The translations under genes were made by a program, and so were the position numbers. Below are positions 1 through 8,146 of a stretch of DNA of 64,000 bases, one piece after another; position 1 is the stretch's first letter, and the number at the start of each line of letters is the position of its first letter. This stretch comes from Rossellomorea aquimaris TF-12 (GTDB taxonomy: Bacteria > Bacillota > Bacilli > Bacillales > Bacillaceae_B). Location of the stretch: assembly GCF_001648555.1 (NCBI RefSeq), contig NZ_LQXM01000029.1:496001-560000 (forward strand), read 5' to 3'. A model generated the notes under the pieces. The model did no database searches and was not told where the DNA came from. It was given only the letters and a program-made list of their open reading frames with translations.

Positions 1-29
1 TCAGTGAAAAAATTTTTTGTTTTAATAGC

Positions 30-63
30 AAAAGAGAACCTCAAATTTTGAGATTCTCTTTTC
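30..63 (-). terminator. Terminator after topB
   Basis: An inverted repeat has arms AAAAGAGAA and TTCTCTTTT around an inner CTCAA/TTGAG stem. It lies about 40 bases past the topB stop. Read on the minus strand it is followed only by a mixed T/A stretch, so it is a moderate intrinsic terminator. Confidence 0.6.
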
Positions 64-100
64 GTTTGCGATTCCTCACACACTTCATTACTTTTATTTT

Positions 101-2269
101 TTATTGATCTAATTTTAATTTAGCTAAAGCGTCTGCTAAAGCTGTGTTCACTGGTTCTTCTTTTTCCTGAGTTTTTAAATACTTATGAACGTCTCGTTTT
201 GTTGCTTTAGTGTCTTTTTCTTTTTTTCTTCGATTGTTAAACGTTGATAGCTTCTCTTTATGTCCACATGTACATACGAAAACTTGACCTTCTCCCTGGC
301 CACGTAATTCTAGTTTTTTATGGCAGTTTGGACAACGGGCATTCGTTTTTTTACTTATATTTTTTCTGTGTCCGCATTCACGATCTTGACAAACTAGTTT
401 TTTCCCATGCTTATTTTTTATCTCCAACATTAAGTTACCGCAATCCGGACATTTTGTTCCAGTAAGATTATCATGAGTGAATTTCTTCGTGGAATTTTTG
501 ATCTCTGAAACAGATTTTTTCGTATACTCCTTTATTTCTTTGAGGAATTCAGTTTTACTTAGAGATCCATTAGCGATTTTTTCGAGTTTTTGCTCCCATT
601 CAGCCGTCAGGGCGGGGGATTGTAATTCAATAGGTACCAGCTCTAATAATTGCTTTCCTTTTGAAGTGATGTAGATTTCTTTCCCTTTTTGCTCAATAAC
701 CCCTGAATTAAACAATTTTTCAATAATATCAGCACGAGTGGCTACTGTTCCGAGACCCCCAGCTTCATTAATTGTCTCCAGGAGATTTTTATTACTTTCC
801 TTCATGAACGTTTTTGGGTTTTCCATTGCTGATAATAAGGTACCTTCGTTGAAACGACTGGGTGGATTTGTTTTTCCTTCACTTTCAGAAATAGATTGGA
901 TAGATATGTTTTTACCTTCCTCCATCTTTGATAATACTTGGTCTTCTTCATTATCAAAGTTATAAATCTCTTTCCAGCCTATTTCAACGATTCTTTTTCC
1001 TTTTGTTTGAAAACTCTCTCCCCCAATTGAAGCCTTAACGGTTGTTTGCTCAAATTCATAGGGTGGATAAAAAACAGATATAAATCTCTTAACAATTAAA
1101 TCATATACCTTTAACTCTCTATTTTGTAATCGTTGTAAAGAAGGTGTCTCTTCTGTTGGAATAATGGCATGATGATCAGATACCTTACGATCATCTACAT
1201 ACGCTTTTGAAAGAGTTAGTGAACCTTTCACCGCTTTATTTACAAACGTTCGATACGGTTGTACATTGATTGCATCAAGTCTGTCTTTTAGCGTGCTTAC
1301 CATATCTGAAGATAAGTGCTTACTATCTGTTCTTGGATAAGTAACTAGTTTATGTTGTTCGTACAGTTTCTGCATGATAGATAGTGTTTCTTTAGCAGAA
1401 AATCCATAGAGTTTATGTGCATCCCTTTGTAATTCAGTCAAGTCGTATAGTGAAGGGGCATAATTTTTCTTAAACGTACTATTAACTTTATGAATTGTAG
1501 CTGTTTTTTCATTTTTTAAACTGTTAAAAACGGTTGAAATCATTTCCTTAGAAAAGGTTTTTGTATCTTGGTTCTTAGAATTTATCCAAACAAAATTACC
1601 CTTCTCAGTCGAAGCCTTCAATCCATAAAACGGTTGAGGACTAAACTCTTTAATCTCTTTTTCCCTTGCTGCGATTATACTAAGGGTGGGTGTTTGTACA
1701 CGACCACATGATAATTGTGCATTGTGTTTCGTAGTGAGTGCACGTGTGGCATTCATACCTACATACCAATCCGCTTCTGACCTCGCTTCTGCGGCTTCGT
1801 ATAAACGGATATAACTTTTGGCATCAGACAGTTTACTAAATCCATCGCTAATCGCTTTGTCTGTTACGGAAGAAATCCATAATCGTTTTAATGGTTTCTT
1901 TACTCTTGCCTTTTCTATAATCCAACGAGCCACCAGCTCACCTTCTCGTCCAGCGTCTGTTGCTATAATAATTTCCTTTACATCCTGTCGATTCATTAAG
2001 GTTTTAACTGAGTTGAATTGTTTCCCTGTTTTCTTTATAACGACAAGTTTTAATGAGTCGGGGAGCATTGGCAGATCTTCCAGGTTCCAGGTTTTATACC
2101 GCTCATCATAACTTTCTGGCTCAGCTAATGTAACTAAATGACCAAGAGCCCATGTAACAATATATTCATTTCCTTCTAGAAATCCGTTCCCTTTTTTAGT
2201 ACACTGAAGTACTCGTGCAATATCTCGACCAACAGAAGGTTTTTCTGCCAGAACTAATGTTTTTATCAT
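101..2269 (-). CDS. topB: DNA topoisomerase III (type IA)
   Basis: Type IA topoisomerase of 722 residues, close to the usual length of Bacillus TopB. It cuts one strand of DNA, passes another through and reseals it, which helps resolve replication and recombination intermediates. An N-terminal Toprim domain is visible (LAEKPSVGRD with Glu9; TDAGREGE with Asp105), and the catalytic tyrosine is Tyr311 in VTYPRTDS. The C-terminal region (about 610-690) carries Cys pairs typical of topoisomerase zinc fingers (CPDC, CQDREC, CPNC, CTC). The ATG start follows a GTGAAAGGA ribosome site. It is the last gene before the left edge and is divergent from the yeiH-like gene. In B. subtilis topB is not next to cotE. 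Confidence 0.95.
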   Translation of the reverse strand: MIKTLVLAEKPSVGRDIARVLQCTKKGNGFLEGNEYIVTWALGHLVTLAEPESYDERYKTWNLEDLPMLPDSLKLVVIKKTGKQFNSVKTLMNRQDVKEIIIATDAGREGELVARWIIEKARVKKPLKRLWISSVTDKAISDGFSKLSDAKSYIRLYEAAEARSEADWYVGMNATRALTTKHNAQLSCGRVQTPTLSIIAAREKEIKEFSPQPFYGLKASTEKGNFVWINSKNQDTKTFSKEMISTVFNSLKNEKTATIHKVNSTFKKNYAPSLYDLTELQRDAHKLYGFSAKETLSIMQKLYEQHKLVTYPRTDSKHLSSDMVSTLKDRLDAINVQPYRTFVNKAVKGSLTLSKAYVDDRKVSDHHAIIPTEETPSLQRLQNRELKVYDLIVKRFISVFYPPYEFEQTTVKASIGGESFQTKGKRIVEIGWKEIYNFDNEEDQVLSKMEEGKNISIQSISESEGKTNPPSRFNEGTLLSAMENPKTFMKESNKNLLETINEAGGLGTVATRADIIEKLFNSGVIEQKGKEIYITSKGKQLLELVPIELQSPALTAEWEQKLEKIANGSLSKTEFLKEIKEYTKKSVSEIKNSTKKFTHDNLTGTKCPDCGNLMLEIKNKHGKKLVCQDRECGHRKNISKKTNARCPNCHKKLELRGQGEGQVFVCTCGHKEKLSTFNNRRKKEKDTKATKRDVHKYLKTQEKEEPVNTALADALAKLKLDQ

Positions 2270-2419
2270 AAGTCAAAATCCTTTCACTTCTAGGTGTTTA
2301 TTTCGTACATCTGTTTATTCTAACATAATAAATGAATTCAGATATTTAACGAACGTTCTCGATTTTAAGAATTTGTATTATACTTATTGGTAGATTTTTT
2401 AAAAAGGAGCTAACACACA

Positions 2420-3427
2420 TTGCAACAAGACGTATTCATTCATAAAAAATCAGATCCTGCATTGCCAAAATTAATTTGGGGAGTCCTTCTAGTCGTTATC
2501 ATAAGTTTCATTTCTAAGGGATTGGGGACTTTGTTTCCTTTGGTAGGGAACCTCTTATTTGCCATCTTAATTGGAGTCATTCTTCAAAATGCCTTTCCAC
2601 TTTCGTCTAAAATTAATCCTGGTATTCAATTCACCCTGAAAAAAATATTAAAAATATCCATTGTATTACTGGGCGTGAGTTTAAGCTTATTCGATATACT
2701 AGAGATTGGACAAAGAGCCTTATGGATTATTTCACTATCTGTTTCAATTGGGATTGGCGTGACCTATTTAGTAGGGAAAATGCTTAACATCGATAAAAGA
2801 CTAAGTTTATTAATTGGGATTGGTACAAGCATATGTGGTGCCACCGCAATCTCAGCAGTAAAAGGGATTGTCGGGGCAAAGGAAAATGAAACAGCCTATG
2901 CCTTATCCACCATTGTTTTTTTCAATCTTATTGCCTTTGTTACATACCCACTGGTTGGCCAAGTTCTTCAGATGTCTGATCTTTCATTTGGAATTTGGGC
3001 TGGAACTGCTGTACACGATACATCTTCAGCCGTTGCAGTAGGCTATGTATATGGAGATAAGGCAGGAGAAGTTGCTACTACTGTAAAATTAGCAAGAACT
3101 TTATTTCTCATACCCATTATGTTTTGTCTGCCTTTCTTTGTGAAAACAAACAGCAAAGATTCAAGGAAGACCAATTATAAAGACGTTTTCCCTTGGTTTA
3201 TTTTTTTATTTCTTGGCGTATCACTTCTTCATACTTTTGAAATTATTCCAACCGTATTAGAAACATATATGAAGACATCTTCTAAATTTATGATTGTAAT
3301 GGTTATGGCTGCTGTTGGCTTACAAGTAAGAGTTAAAGACATTGGAAAGCTAGGATTTAAACCTTTACTAACAGGCTTTATTTCCTCCTTAACCTGTGCG
3401 GTGATTAGCTTGCTTTTACTCATGTAA
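2420..3427 (+). CDS. YeiH/UPF0324 family membrane protein, putative sulfate exporter
   Basis: A 335-residue polytopic membrane protein of the YeiH (UPF0324) family. About ten hydrophobic segments span the chain, and the family-typical small-residue stretches ICGATAISAV (about 138) and GTAVHDTSSAVAVG (about 195) are present. The family is annotated as putative sulfate exporters; substrate and direction of transport are mostly untested. The start is TTG with AAAAAGGAG ten bases upstream. It is one of three plus-strand genes, divergent from topB and convergent with cotE, and its position in this otherwise conserved neighbourhood suggests local rearrangement. Family assignment is firm, function is not. 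Confidence 0.85.
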   Translation: MQQDVFIHKKSDPALPKLIWGVLLVVIISFISKGLGTLFPLVGNLLFAILIGVILQNAFPLSSKINPGIQFTLKKILKISIVLLGVSLSLFDILEIGQRALWIISLSVSIGIGVTYLVGKMLNIDKRLSLLIGIGTSICGATAISAVKGIVGAKENETAYALSTIVFFNLIAFVTYPLVGQVLQMSDLSFGIWAGTAVHDTSSAVAVGYVYGDKAGEVATTVKLARTLFLIPIMFCLPFFVKTNSKDSRKTNYKDVFPWFIFLFLGVSLLHTFEIIPTVLETYMKTSSKFMIVMVMAAVGLQVRVKDIGKLGFKPLLTGFISSLTCAVISLLLLM

Positions 3428-3444
3428 AATATACAATTCATAAA

Positions 3445-3528
3445 GCTCTTTTTCTATTGCTCTTTTGCAAACTATAATCTTTCTGAAAAGAATCTATATT
3501 TAACATTGTGGGCAATAGAAAAAAGAGC
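3445..3528. repeat. Long inverted repeat between convergent genes
   Basis: GCTCTTTTTCTATTGC at 3445-3460 is repeated inverted as GCAATAGAAAAAAGAGC at 3512-3528, with one extra base in the second arm and a loop of 51 bases. It lies just past the stop of the YeiH-like gene. There is no T tract directly after either arm, so it may be an imperfect terminator or a relic of a small inserted repeat. Confidence 0.5.
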
Positions 3529-3645
3529 ATCATTAGACGCCCTTAATTCAAAGATTTGTAAGTAACAAATAATATATAATTCAGTATACTTCTTTAAGTC
3601 TTCTGATAAAAGAGAGTTACACTGTTTACTAACCTAGAAGAAAAA

Positions 3646-3670
3646 ACTAGGAAGAGGCCGTCTTCCTAGT
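3646..3670 (-). terminator. Terminator after cotE
   Basis: The arms ACTAGGAAGA and TCTTCCTAGT are perfectly paired around GGCCG. On the minus strand they are followed by TTTTTTC. This strong intrinsic terminator sits immediately after the cotE stop. Confidence 0.85.
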
Positions 3671-3675
3671 AACCG

Positions 3676-4212
3676 TTATTCTTCTACTCCTTCTAAGAAG
3701 TCAGGATCTAGCTCTTCGAATTCTTCATCGTCTAATTCGCAATCCCAGTCATCATCGTCACAGCCTTCTGGGTTTACAAGAACACAAACTTTAGTTTCTC
3801 CGATAACTTCAACTAGGAATTCACGTTCAACATGAACAATGATTTTGTTACCGTTTGGTGAAATCACCGCTTCGCAGCAATTTGGCTGTTGTAGTACGCG
3901 TGCACATACTTCAATGTCGTCCAGGCAATCCGGGTCACGATATTTCAGCTTAATGACATCTGTGTAATCCACTCTTTCAGTCACAACAGATGTTTTTGTG
4001 TTGTCACTATGTGAGTACCAAACGTTGATATCATAAGAACCGTGTACCTCAACCTTCTTACCAACTTTGTGTGCTTCATACTGATGATTAATTATCCAGC
4101 AGCCTAATATGCTCGATGGATCTTGCGGCGGGCAAATCGTATGATGAGACTGTGTAAATTTACGTCCCTTCGCTACGACTGCTTTAGTAATAATCTCTCT
4201 ATATTCTGCCAT
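3676..4212 (-). CDS. cotE: Outer spore coat morphogenetic protein CotE
   Basis: CotE directs assembly of the outer spore coat in the mother cell. The protein has 178 residues, close to the roughly 180 of B. subtilis, begins [20 protein letters not shown], and ends in a very acidic tail ([18 protein letters not shown]), both hallmarks of CotE. The ATG at 4212 is chosen because AGGAGG lies nine bases before it; an in-frame ATG six codons upstream overlaps that ribosome site and cannot use it. It follows miaB and ricA in the conserved order but has its own terminator and two sporulation-type promoters upstream. mutS/mutL, which follow cotE in B. subtilis, are absent here. Confidence 0.97.
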   Translation of the reverse strand: MAEYREIITKAVVAKGRKFTQSHHTICPPQDPSSILGCWIINHQYEAHKVGKKVEVHGSYDINVWYSHSDNTKTSVVTERVDYTDVIKLKYRDPDCLDDIEVCARVLQQPNCCEAVISPNGNKIIVHVEREFLVEVIGETKVCVLVNPEGCDDDDWDCELDDEEFEELDPDFLEGVEE

Positions 4213-4243
4213 TCGAGCGAACCTCCTCATTCATTTTCAATTC

Positions 4244-4271
4244 ATCTTATGCGACTATCTAGGTGTTTGTG
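4244..4271 (-). promoter_or_regulatory. Predicted sigma-K promoter of cotE (P2)
   Basis: On the minus strand CACA is followed by 16 bases and then CATAAGAT, fitting the sigma-K pattern mACm-N16-CATAnnnT. It ends about 30 bases before the cotE start. B. subtilis cotE is known to have a sigma-K promoter called P2. Confidence 0.5.
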
Positions 4272-4314
4272 CGAGAAAATTTCATTACGTAATAGGATTG
4301 TTGCGAGATAATGT

Positions 4315-4342
4315 ATTGTATGCGAATACCCATTGAATGTTC
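4315..4342 (-). promoter_or_regulatory. Predicted sigma-E promoter of cotE (P1)
   Basis: On the minus strand GAACATT, 13 bases, then CATACAAT. The -10 is a perfect sigma-E box and the -35 has one mismatch to kmATATT. It lies about 100 bases upstream of cotE, upstream of the sigma-K site, as in the P1/P2 layout of B. subtilis. Confidence 0.55.
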
Positions 4343-4428
4343 TTAAAATCATCCTACTGACAATAATGTGATAACCTAGGTGATGTAGATGTAAAAGAGG
4401 TCTACGTTTACTTAATTAGAGGAGTGAA

Positions 4429-4656
4429 TTGGCAGTGGCTAAAAGCAGAGCAAAAAAAAGACGAGAACATCACTTAAGAAATACCCGAAGAGATGTTACC
4501 CAATCTAGAGGTCATCATCCTGACTTTTCTACTTTTGAGAGAAAAACGAAAAGCAGGCTTGATATGGTTATTAAAGAACAAACAAAACATAAAAAGCGAT
4601 CACTATTTGAAAGGGAAGTCCCTTTAAATAGCGATCGCTTTTTTCATTCATTATAA
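4429..4656 (+). CDS. Small basic hypothetical protein; 3' end runs through a terminator hairpin
   Basis: A 75-residue, very basic protein (AKSRAKKRREHHLRN near the start). It gives the impression of the short Lys/Arg-rich conserved proteins of Bacillaceae, but I do not know a function. AGAGGAG lies four bases before the TTG at 4429 and ten before an in-frame GTG at 4435; the GTG spacing is better, so the true start may be 4435. About the last 20 codons, from KKRSLFEREV on, are the two arms of the hairpin at 4591-4644. The native end may therefore once have been near residue 54, with read-through into the terminator. Convergent with ricA. Confidence 0.6.
   Translation: MAVAKSRAKKRREHHLRNTRRDVTQSRGHHPDFSTFERKTKSRLDMVIKEQTKHKKRSLFEREVPLNSDRFFHSL
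4591..4644. terminator. Bidirectional terminator overlapping the small basic gene
   Basis: Arms of about 25 bases (starting AAAAAGCGATC and ending GATCGCTTTTTT) pair with one mismatch and one bulged G around a loop of about four bases. A-run on one side and T-run on the other allow termination in both directions, for the small plus-strand gene and for ricA. It lies inside the open frame of the small gene. Confidence 0.85.
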
Positions 4657-4702
4657 TAGGTTTTGTTCATTAAATATGTGCTGCTACATACGCAACTATC
4701 TA

Positions 4703-5134
4703 TTATGAACAGCTTCCAGGTGTAGAGTTTTCTACTTGTGATCCTGTTTCACCACGGAGTAAATCTCCTCCAGTGGTTTCAATAATATGATCTGTAACAT
4801 TGTTTGAAATGACAGATGCAACAATTTGCAATAAGTCATTCACGTCAGTTTGAGATTCCTTAAATTGTTGAACAACAGGAATTGCATCGATTTCTTTTTC
4901 AAGATTCTCTATTTTCTCTTCAACCATTTTTAAAGCTTCAATTTTCCCATAATGTTGAAAGTTAACAGCTTGTTTTTGCAAGCTCTTAATACTTGCAATC
5001 ATTTCACGAACTTTTTGGTTTTCATGAATTTGTGCTTCTGCTCGCTTAAAGAAATCCACTTCTTCTGTTTCAGCAATCATTGTTGCAAGTTCTTCTGCTC
5101 GTTTCATAATGTCATCTTTAGTATATTTAGCCAT
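4703..5134 (-). CDS. ricA: RicA, YlbF/YmcA family regulator of RNA processing
   Basis: A 143-residue YlbF/YmcA-family protein. In B. subtilis RicA forms a complex with RicF and RicT that works with RNase Y in mRNA maturation and is needed for biofilm formation, competence and sporulation. The helical core (TEEVDFFKRAEAQIHENQ) and the C-terminal GGDLLRGETGS segment are characteristic. The protein ends in SCS, with a single Cys; the complex is reported to hold iron-sulfur clusters, so this Cys may be a ligand. It starts one base after the miaB stop and is surely co-transcribed with it. rny, its functional partner, is in the same block. Confidence 0.93.
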   Translation of the reverse strand: MAKYTKDDIMKRAEELATMIAETEEVDFFKRAEAQIHENQKVREMIASIKSLQKQAVNFQHYGKIEALKMVEEKIENLEKEIDAIPVVQQFKESQTDVNDLLQIVASVISNNVTDHIIETTGGDLLRGETGSQVENSTPGSCS

Positions 5135-5135
5135 A

Positions 5136-6704
5136 TTAATTCACCTCTACTGGTTCTTGAAATTCTGTTCCAATACTGCCTTCTTCAATAAACTCTCCAT
5201 CTAAAGACCATGATTTTGCTTCAATAATTTTTACTTTTACAATCTTCCCAATCATAGAATTTGGAGCTTTGAAGTTTACAAGCTTACTTCGTCGCGTATA
5301 ACCTGCTAAAACATCAGGGTTCTTCTTGCTTTCTCCATCTACAAGAACCTCAACGACTTGACCTTGATATTTTTTCATGGCTTCTGCAGAAAATTCTTTA
5401 ACAAGGGCATTTAAGCGTTGAAGACGTTCTTTTTTCACTTCCATCGGTACATTGTCATTCATTTTCGCAGCTGGTGTACCTTCTCTTGGAGAGTAAATAT
5501 AAGTGTATGCTGATTCAAACCCGACTTCTCTGTATAGAGAAAGCGTCTCTTCAAATTGCTCGTTCGTTTCGTTTGGGTACCCAACAATAATATCTGTTGT
5601 AAGGGATACATCAGGCATCGCTAACTTAATTTTACGTACCAATTCCAAGAATTGTTCTCGACTATATTTTCGAGCCATAATCTTTAAAACATCTGTTGAG
5701 CCCGATTGAACCGGTAAGTGTATATGTTCTACAAGGTTCCCTTTTTTCGCCAGAACTTCAATTAAATGATCATCGAAGTCTCTTGGGTGGCTTGTTGTAA
5801 AACGAATTCGAGGGATATCAATTTTTCGTAATTCATCCATCAAGTCACCAAGACCATATTGTTCCAAGTCCTCGATATCTTTCCCATATGCATTTACGTT
5901 TTGACCCAGGAGTGTAATTTCTTGATAACCTTGCGCTGCTAAATGGCGTACTTCCTGAATAATTTCCTCTGGACGGCGACTACGCTCTTTTCCTCGAGTG
6001 TATGGAACAATACAATAGGTACAGAACTTATCACATCCGTACATGATATTAACCCATGCTTTAATATTACCACGTCTGACCTTTGGAAGGTTCTCAATGA
6101 CATCACCTTCTTTAGACCAAACCTCTACCACCATGGCCTTAGACATATACGCATCTGAAAGAATTTTTGGCAGGCGATGAATATTGTGAGTACCAAAAAT
6201 CATATCGACCTGTTGATATGTTTTTAATATCTTATTTACTACAGATTCCTCTTGAGACATACAGCCACAAACACCGATTAATAACTCAGGCTTTTCTCGT
6301 TTTAAATGCTTTAGATGACCTAATTCACCAAATACTTTGTTTTCTGCGTTTTCACGAATTGCACAAGTGTTTAACAGAATAACATCTGCATCCTCTGTCG
6401 TATTTGTTGCTTCATAGCCTAAAGCCATAAAAATTCCAGCCATAACCTCAGTGTCATGTTCATTCATTTGACATCCATACGTACGAATGTAGAATTTTTT
6501 CCCGTTCCCGAGGCCCCTATATTGATCTTCAATCGTAAAGTCACTATGGTAGCTTATTTCTTCTTTTCCGCGCTTCTTAGCATCCTTTAAGGATGGTGGA
6601 ACATATACGCTTTGGAAGTATTTACTGTAATCCTTTTCGGATTTTTGGTCCGATGGAGTAGCTGACTTTGATTGTTGTCCGTGTTTGCGTTGTTCTTCGT
6701 TCAT
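5136..6704 (-). CDS. miaB: tRNA-2-methylthio-N6-dimethylallyladenosine synthase MiaB
   Basis: Radical-SAM methylthiotransferase that adds the 2-methylthio group to i6A37 of tRNAs. Visible parts are the UPF0004 domain with three cluster-binding cysteines (YGCQMNEHD with Cys78, [14 protein letters not shown]), the radical-SAM motif GCDKFCTYC, and a C-terminal TRAM domain. The ATG at 6704 (522 residues) follows AAAGGGG at seven bases; a longer open frame from 6791 has no ribosome site and its extra residues do not look like the family. First gene of a miaB-ricA unit with a sigma-A promoter upstream. Confidence 0.96.
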   Translation of the reverse strand: MNEEQRKHGQQSKSATPSDQKSEKDYSKYFQSVYVPPSLKDAKKRGKEEISYHSDFTIEDQYRGLGNGKKFYIRTYGCQMNEHDTEVMAGIFMALGYEATNTTEDADVILLNTCAIRENAENKVFGELGHLKHLKREKPELLIGVCGCMSQEESVVNKILKTYQQVDMIFGTHNIHRLPKILSDAYMSKAMVVEVWSKEGDVIENLPKVRRGNIKAWVNIMYGCDKFCTYCIVPYTRGKERSRRPEEIIQEVRHLAAQGYQEITLLGQNVNAYGKDIEDLEQYGLGDLMDELRKIDIPRIRFTTSHPRDFDDHLIEVLAKKGNLVEHIHLPVQSGSTDVLKIMARKYSREQFLELVRKIKLAMPDVSLTTDIIVGYPNETNEQFEETLSLYREVGFESAYTYIYSPREGTPAAKMNDNVPMEVKKERLQRLNALVKEFSAEAMKKYQGQVVEVLVDGESKKNPDVLAGYTRRSKLVNFKAPNSMIGKIVKVKIIEAKSWSLDGEFIEEGSIGTEFQEPVEVN

Positions 6705-6807
6705 GAAAAAACCCCTTTCTAACTCTATAACAATACGATATTTCAATCGTTTTCTTCTATTATAAAATTGATAATAAAAACAAAAATACATTCTTACACA
6801 TTATTAT

Positions 6808-6836
6808 AGTATAAAGGTTTTTGGGCTTACATACAA
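6808..6836 (-). promoter_or_regulatory. Predicted sigma-A promoter of miaB
   Basis: On the minus strand TTGTAT, 17 bases, TATACT, about 100 bases upstream of the miaB start. It overlaps a possible promoter for the divergent coiled-coil gene. Confidence 0.5.
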
Positions 6837-6837
6837 T
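6809..6837 (+). promoter_or_regulatory. Possible sigma-E promoter of the coiled-coil gene
   Basis: On the plus strand GTATAAA, 14 bases, CATACAAT. The -10 matches the sigma-E consensus fully; the -35 has three mismatches. It would give a leader of about 150 bases before the gene at 6990. Weak prediction. Confidence 0.25.
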
Positions 6838-6989
6838 AGAGGCGCATAAGTGTTGAAAAATGGACGAATTTATTAAGAAGACTCCCAAATCCTTTTTTTC
6901 ACAATTGGGCTTAGGCGAAAGTAACGGTGTGTTAAATAGGTGAATAACGTGAAGTAAGGAAAAGACCCACAAAGGAGATTGATTTAACG

Positions 6990-8075
6990 ATGGAAGAGAA
7001 TAAGAGCCCATTATATCATTTAGATAACCAGGAATTGATTTATATGAAATCTCAACTCCAAACCTATGAAAAGAGAATTCATAAGCTTAAAAGAAGTAGC
7101 TTATTCGCAGAAAATGAGTACTTAAGAAATGAGTTATTACAAACTTCTACAGAATTAAAACAAATGGTCGAACACATTCAGATCCAAGATTCCCTTGAAG
7201 AAGATTTGATAAAAGATCGAAATACATTCCGAGAAAAATACGAGGAAGCGGAAGGTGAACTAAAGCTGGCCACCTCAAAAATGTACGATCATCAAAAACA
7301 AATCAACCTGGTTGAACAGGCTAAAAATGAGGTGGCTCAAGAACTATCTAATGTAAAGATCGAAAAAAAACAAGTTGAAAAAGAACTTCGACTTTTAAAG
7401 AAAGAATGTAATAAATTAAAAAAAGAAAATAAAGATCTTGCTGAAACGAATGATATCTTCTCCGAACAAGACCATAAAAACCAACTCACTATATCTGCCC
7501 TCAAAGCTGAAGTAAATACCCTTCAAAAAAATGTAAAGGATTTAAAAAACACACTGTATCAGTCTGAAGAAACGAAGAAAGAAATTTTCAGAGATTTACT
7601 CATAAAAGCAGAAAAACTTGAAGGAATATTAGTAGAAAGAAAGAGTCTTATTGAACGATTTAATGAAGCGAAGAAACAATTAATACAAGCGGAAAAAATG
7701 AAAAAAGAATTCTTTCTTGAAATCATTTCCTCTTATAAACGACAATTAGAGGAGCAAGATGCTTGGTTAAGTGGTCAGTTTGCAGATATTGATCGAGTGG
7801 CAAATGATCATAATCATAAATTAAATACCCTAACAAAGGAACAAAAAAATGCAAGTGATGAAATAAATGAGTATGTAGAAACCACTTCATCAAAATTTGA
7901 ACATGTCGAAGAAAAGCTTTCATATTTCTTAAATGAACTCTCAGAACTTCATGAACACCAGAACACTTTAACGGACAAATTAGCCTCAATCAAAGAGATA
8001 GTATTATCCAATGATAAAATTCAAACAGATTCCTCTTCCGATAAAGAAAGATTAGAGGAGACCAAATTAAATTAG
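6990..8075 (+). CDS. Uncharacterised coiled-coil protein
   Basis: A 361-residue protein I do not recognise. Almost the whole chain from about residue 15 to 345 is heptad-like, rich in Lys, Glu, Leu and Gln, with no signal peptide, membrane segment or Cys-rich part; the only break is a Phe/Trp patch around 245-268 (FFLEIISSYK, DAWLSGQFADID). Such a profile suits a structural or scaffold protein, and matches to myosin-like or SMC-like proteins would be low-complexity artefacts. The ATG has AAAGGAG at about 12 bases. It lies on the plus strand between miaB and korB, genes that are usually neighbours on one strand, so it looks like an insertion. A sigma-E-like site upstream hints at sporulation expression. 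Confidence 0.75.
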   Translation: MEENKSPLYHLDNQELIYMKSQLQTYEKRIHKLKRSSLFAENEYLRNELLQTSTELKQMVEHIQIQDSLEEDLIKDRNTFREKYEEAEGELKLATSKMYDHQKQINLVEQAKNEVAQELSNVKIEKKQVEKELRLLKKECNKLKKENKDLAETNDIFSEQDHKNQLTISALKAEVNTLQKNVKDLKNTLYQSEETKKEIFRDLLIKAEKLEGILVERKSLIERFNEAKKQLIQAEKMKKEFFLEIISSYKRQLEEQDAWLSGQFADIDRVANDHNHKLNTLTKEQKNASDEINEYVETTSSKFEHVEEKLSYFLNELSELHEHQNTLTDKLASIKEIVLSNDKIQTDSSSDKERLEETKLN

Positions 8076-8095
8076 GCATAGAATACGACTGAACA

Positions 8096-8140
8096 AAAAA
8101 AGAAACAGAGGAAAGGATATTCCCTTCCCTCTGTTTCTTC
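8096..8140. terminator. Bidirectional terminator between coiled-coil gene and korB
   Basis: AAAGAAACAGAGG and its inverted copy CCTCTGTTTCTT pair with an inner AAGG/CCTT stem. An A-run before and a T-rich stretch after allow it to serve the two convergent genes. Confidence 0.8.
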
Positions 8141-8146
8141 GTTTCA

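Noticed and set aside
2351..2358. GAACGTTC palindrome between topB and the yeiH-like gene, considered as a LexA box
   Set aside because: LexA boxes need a four-base spacer between CGAAC and GTTCG; here there is none.
6760..7011. 83-codon minus-strand frame between miaB and the coiled-coil gene
   Set aside because: It overlaps the promoters and the start of the plus-strand gene, has no ribosome site and no recognisable motif.
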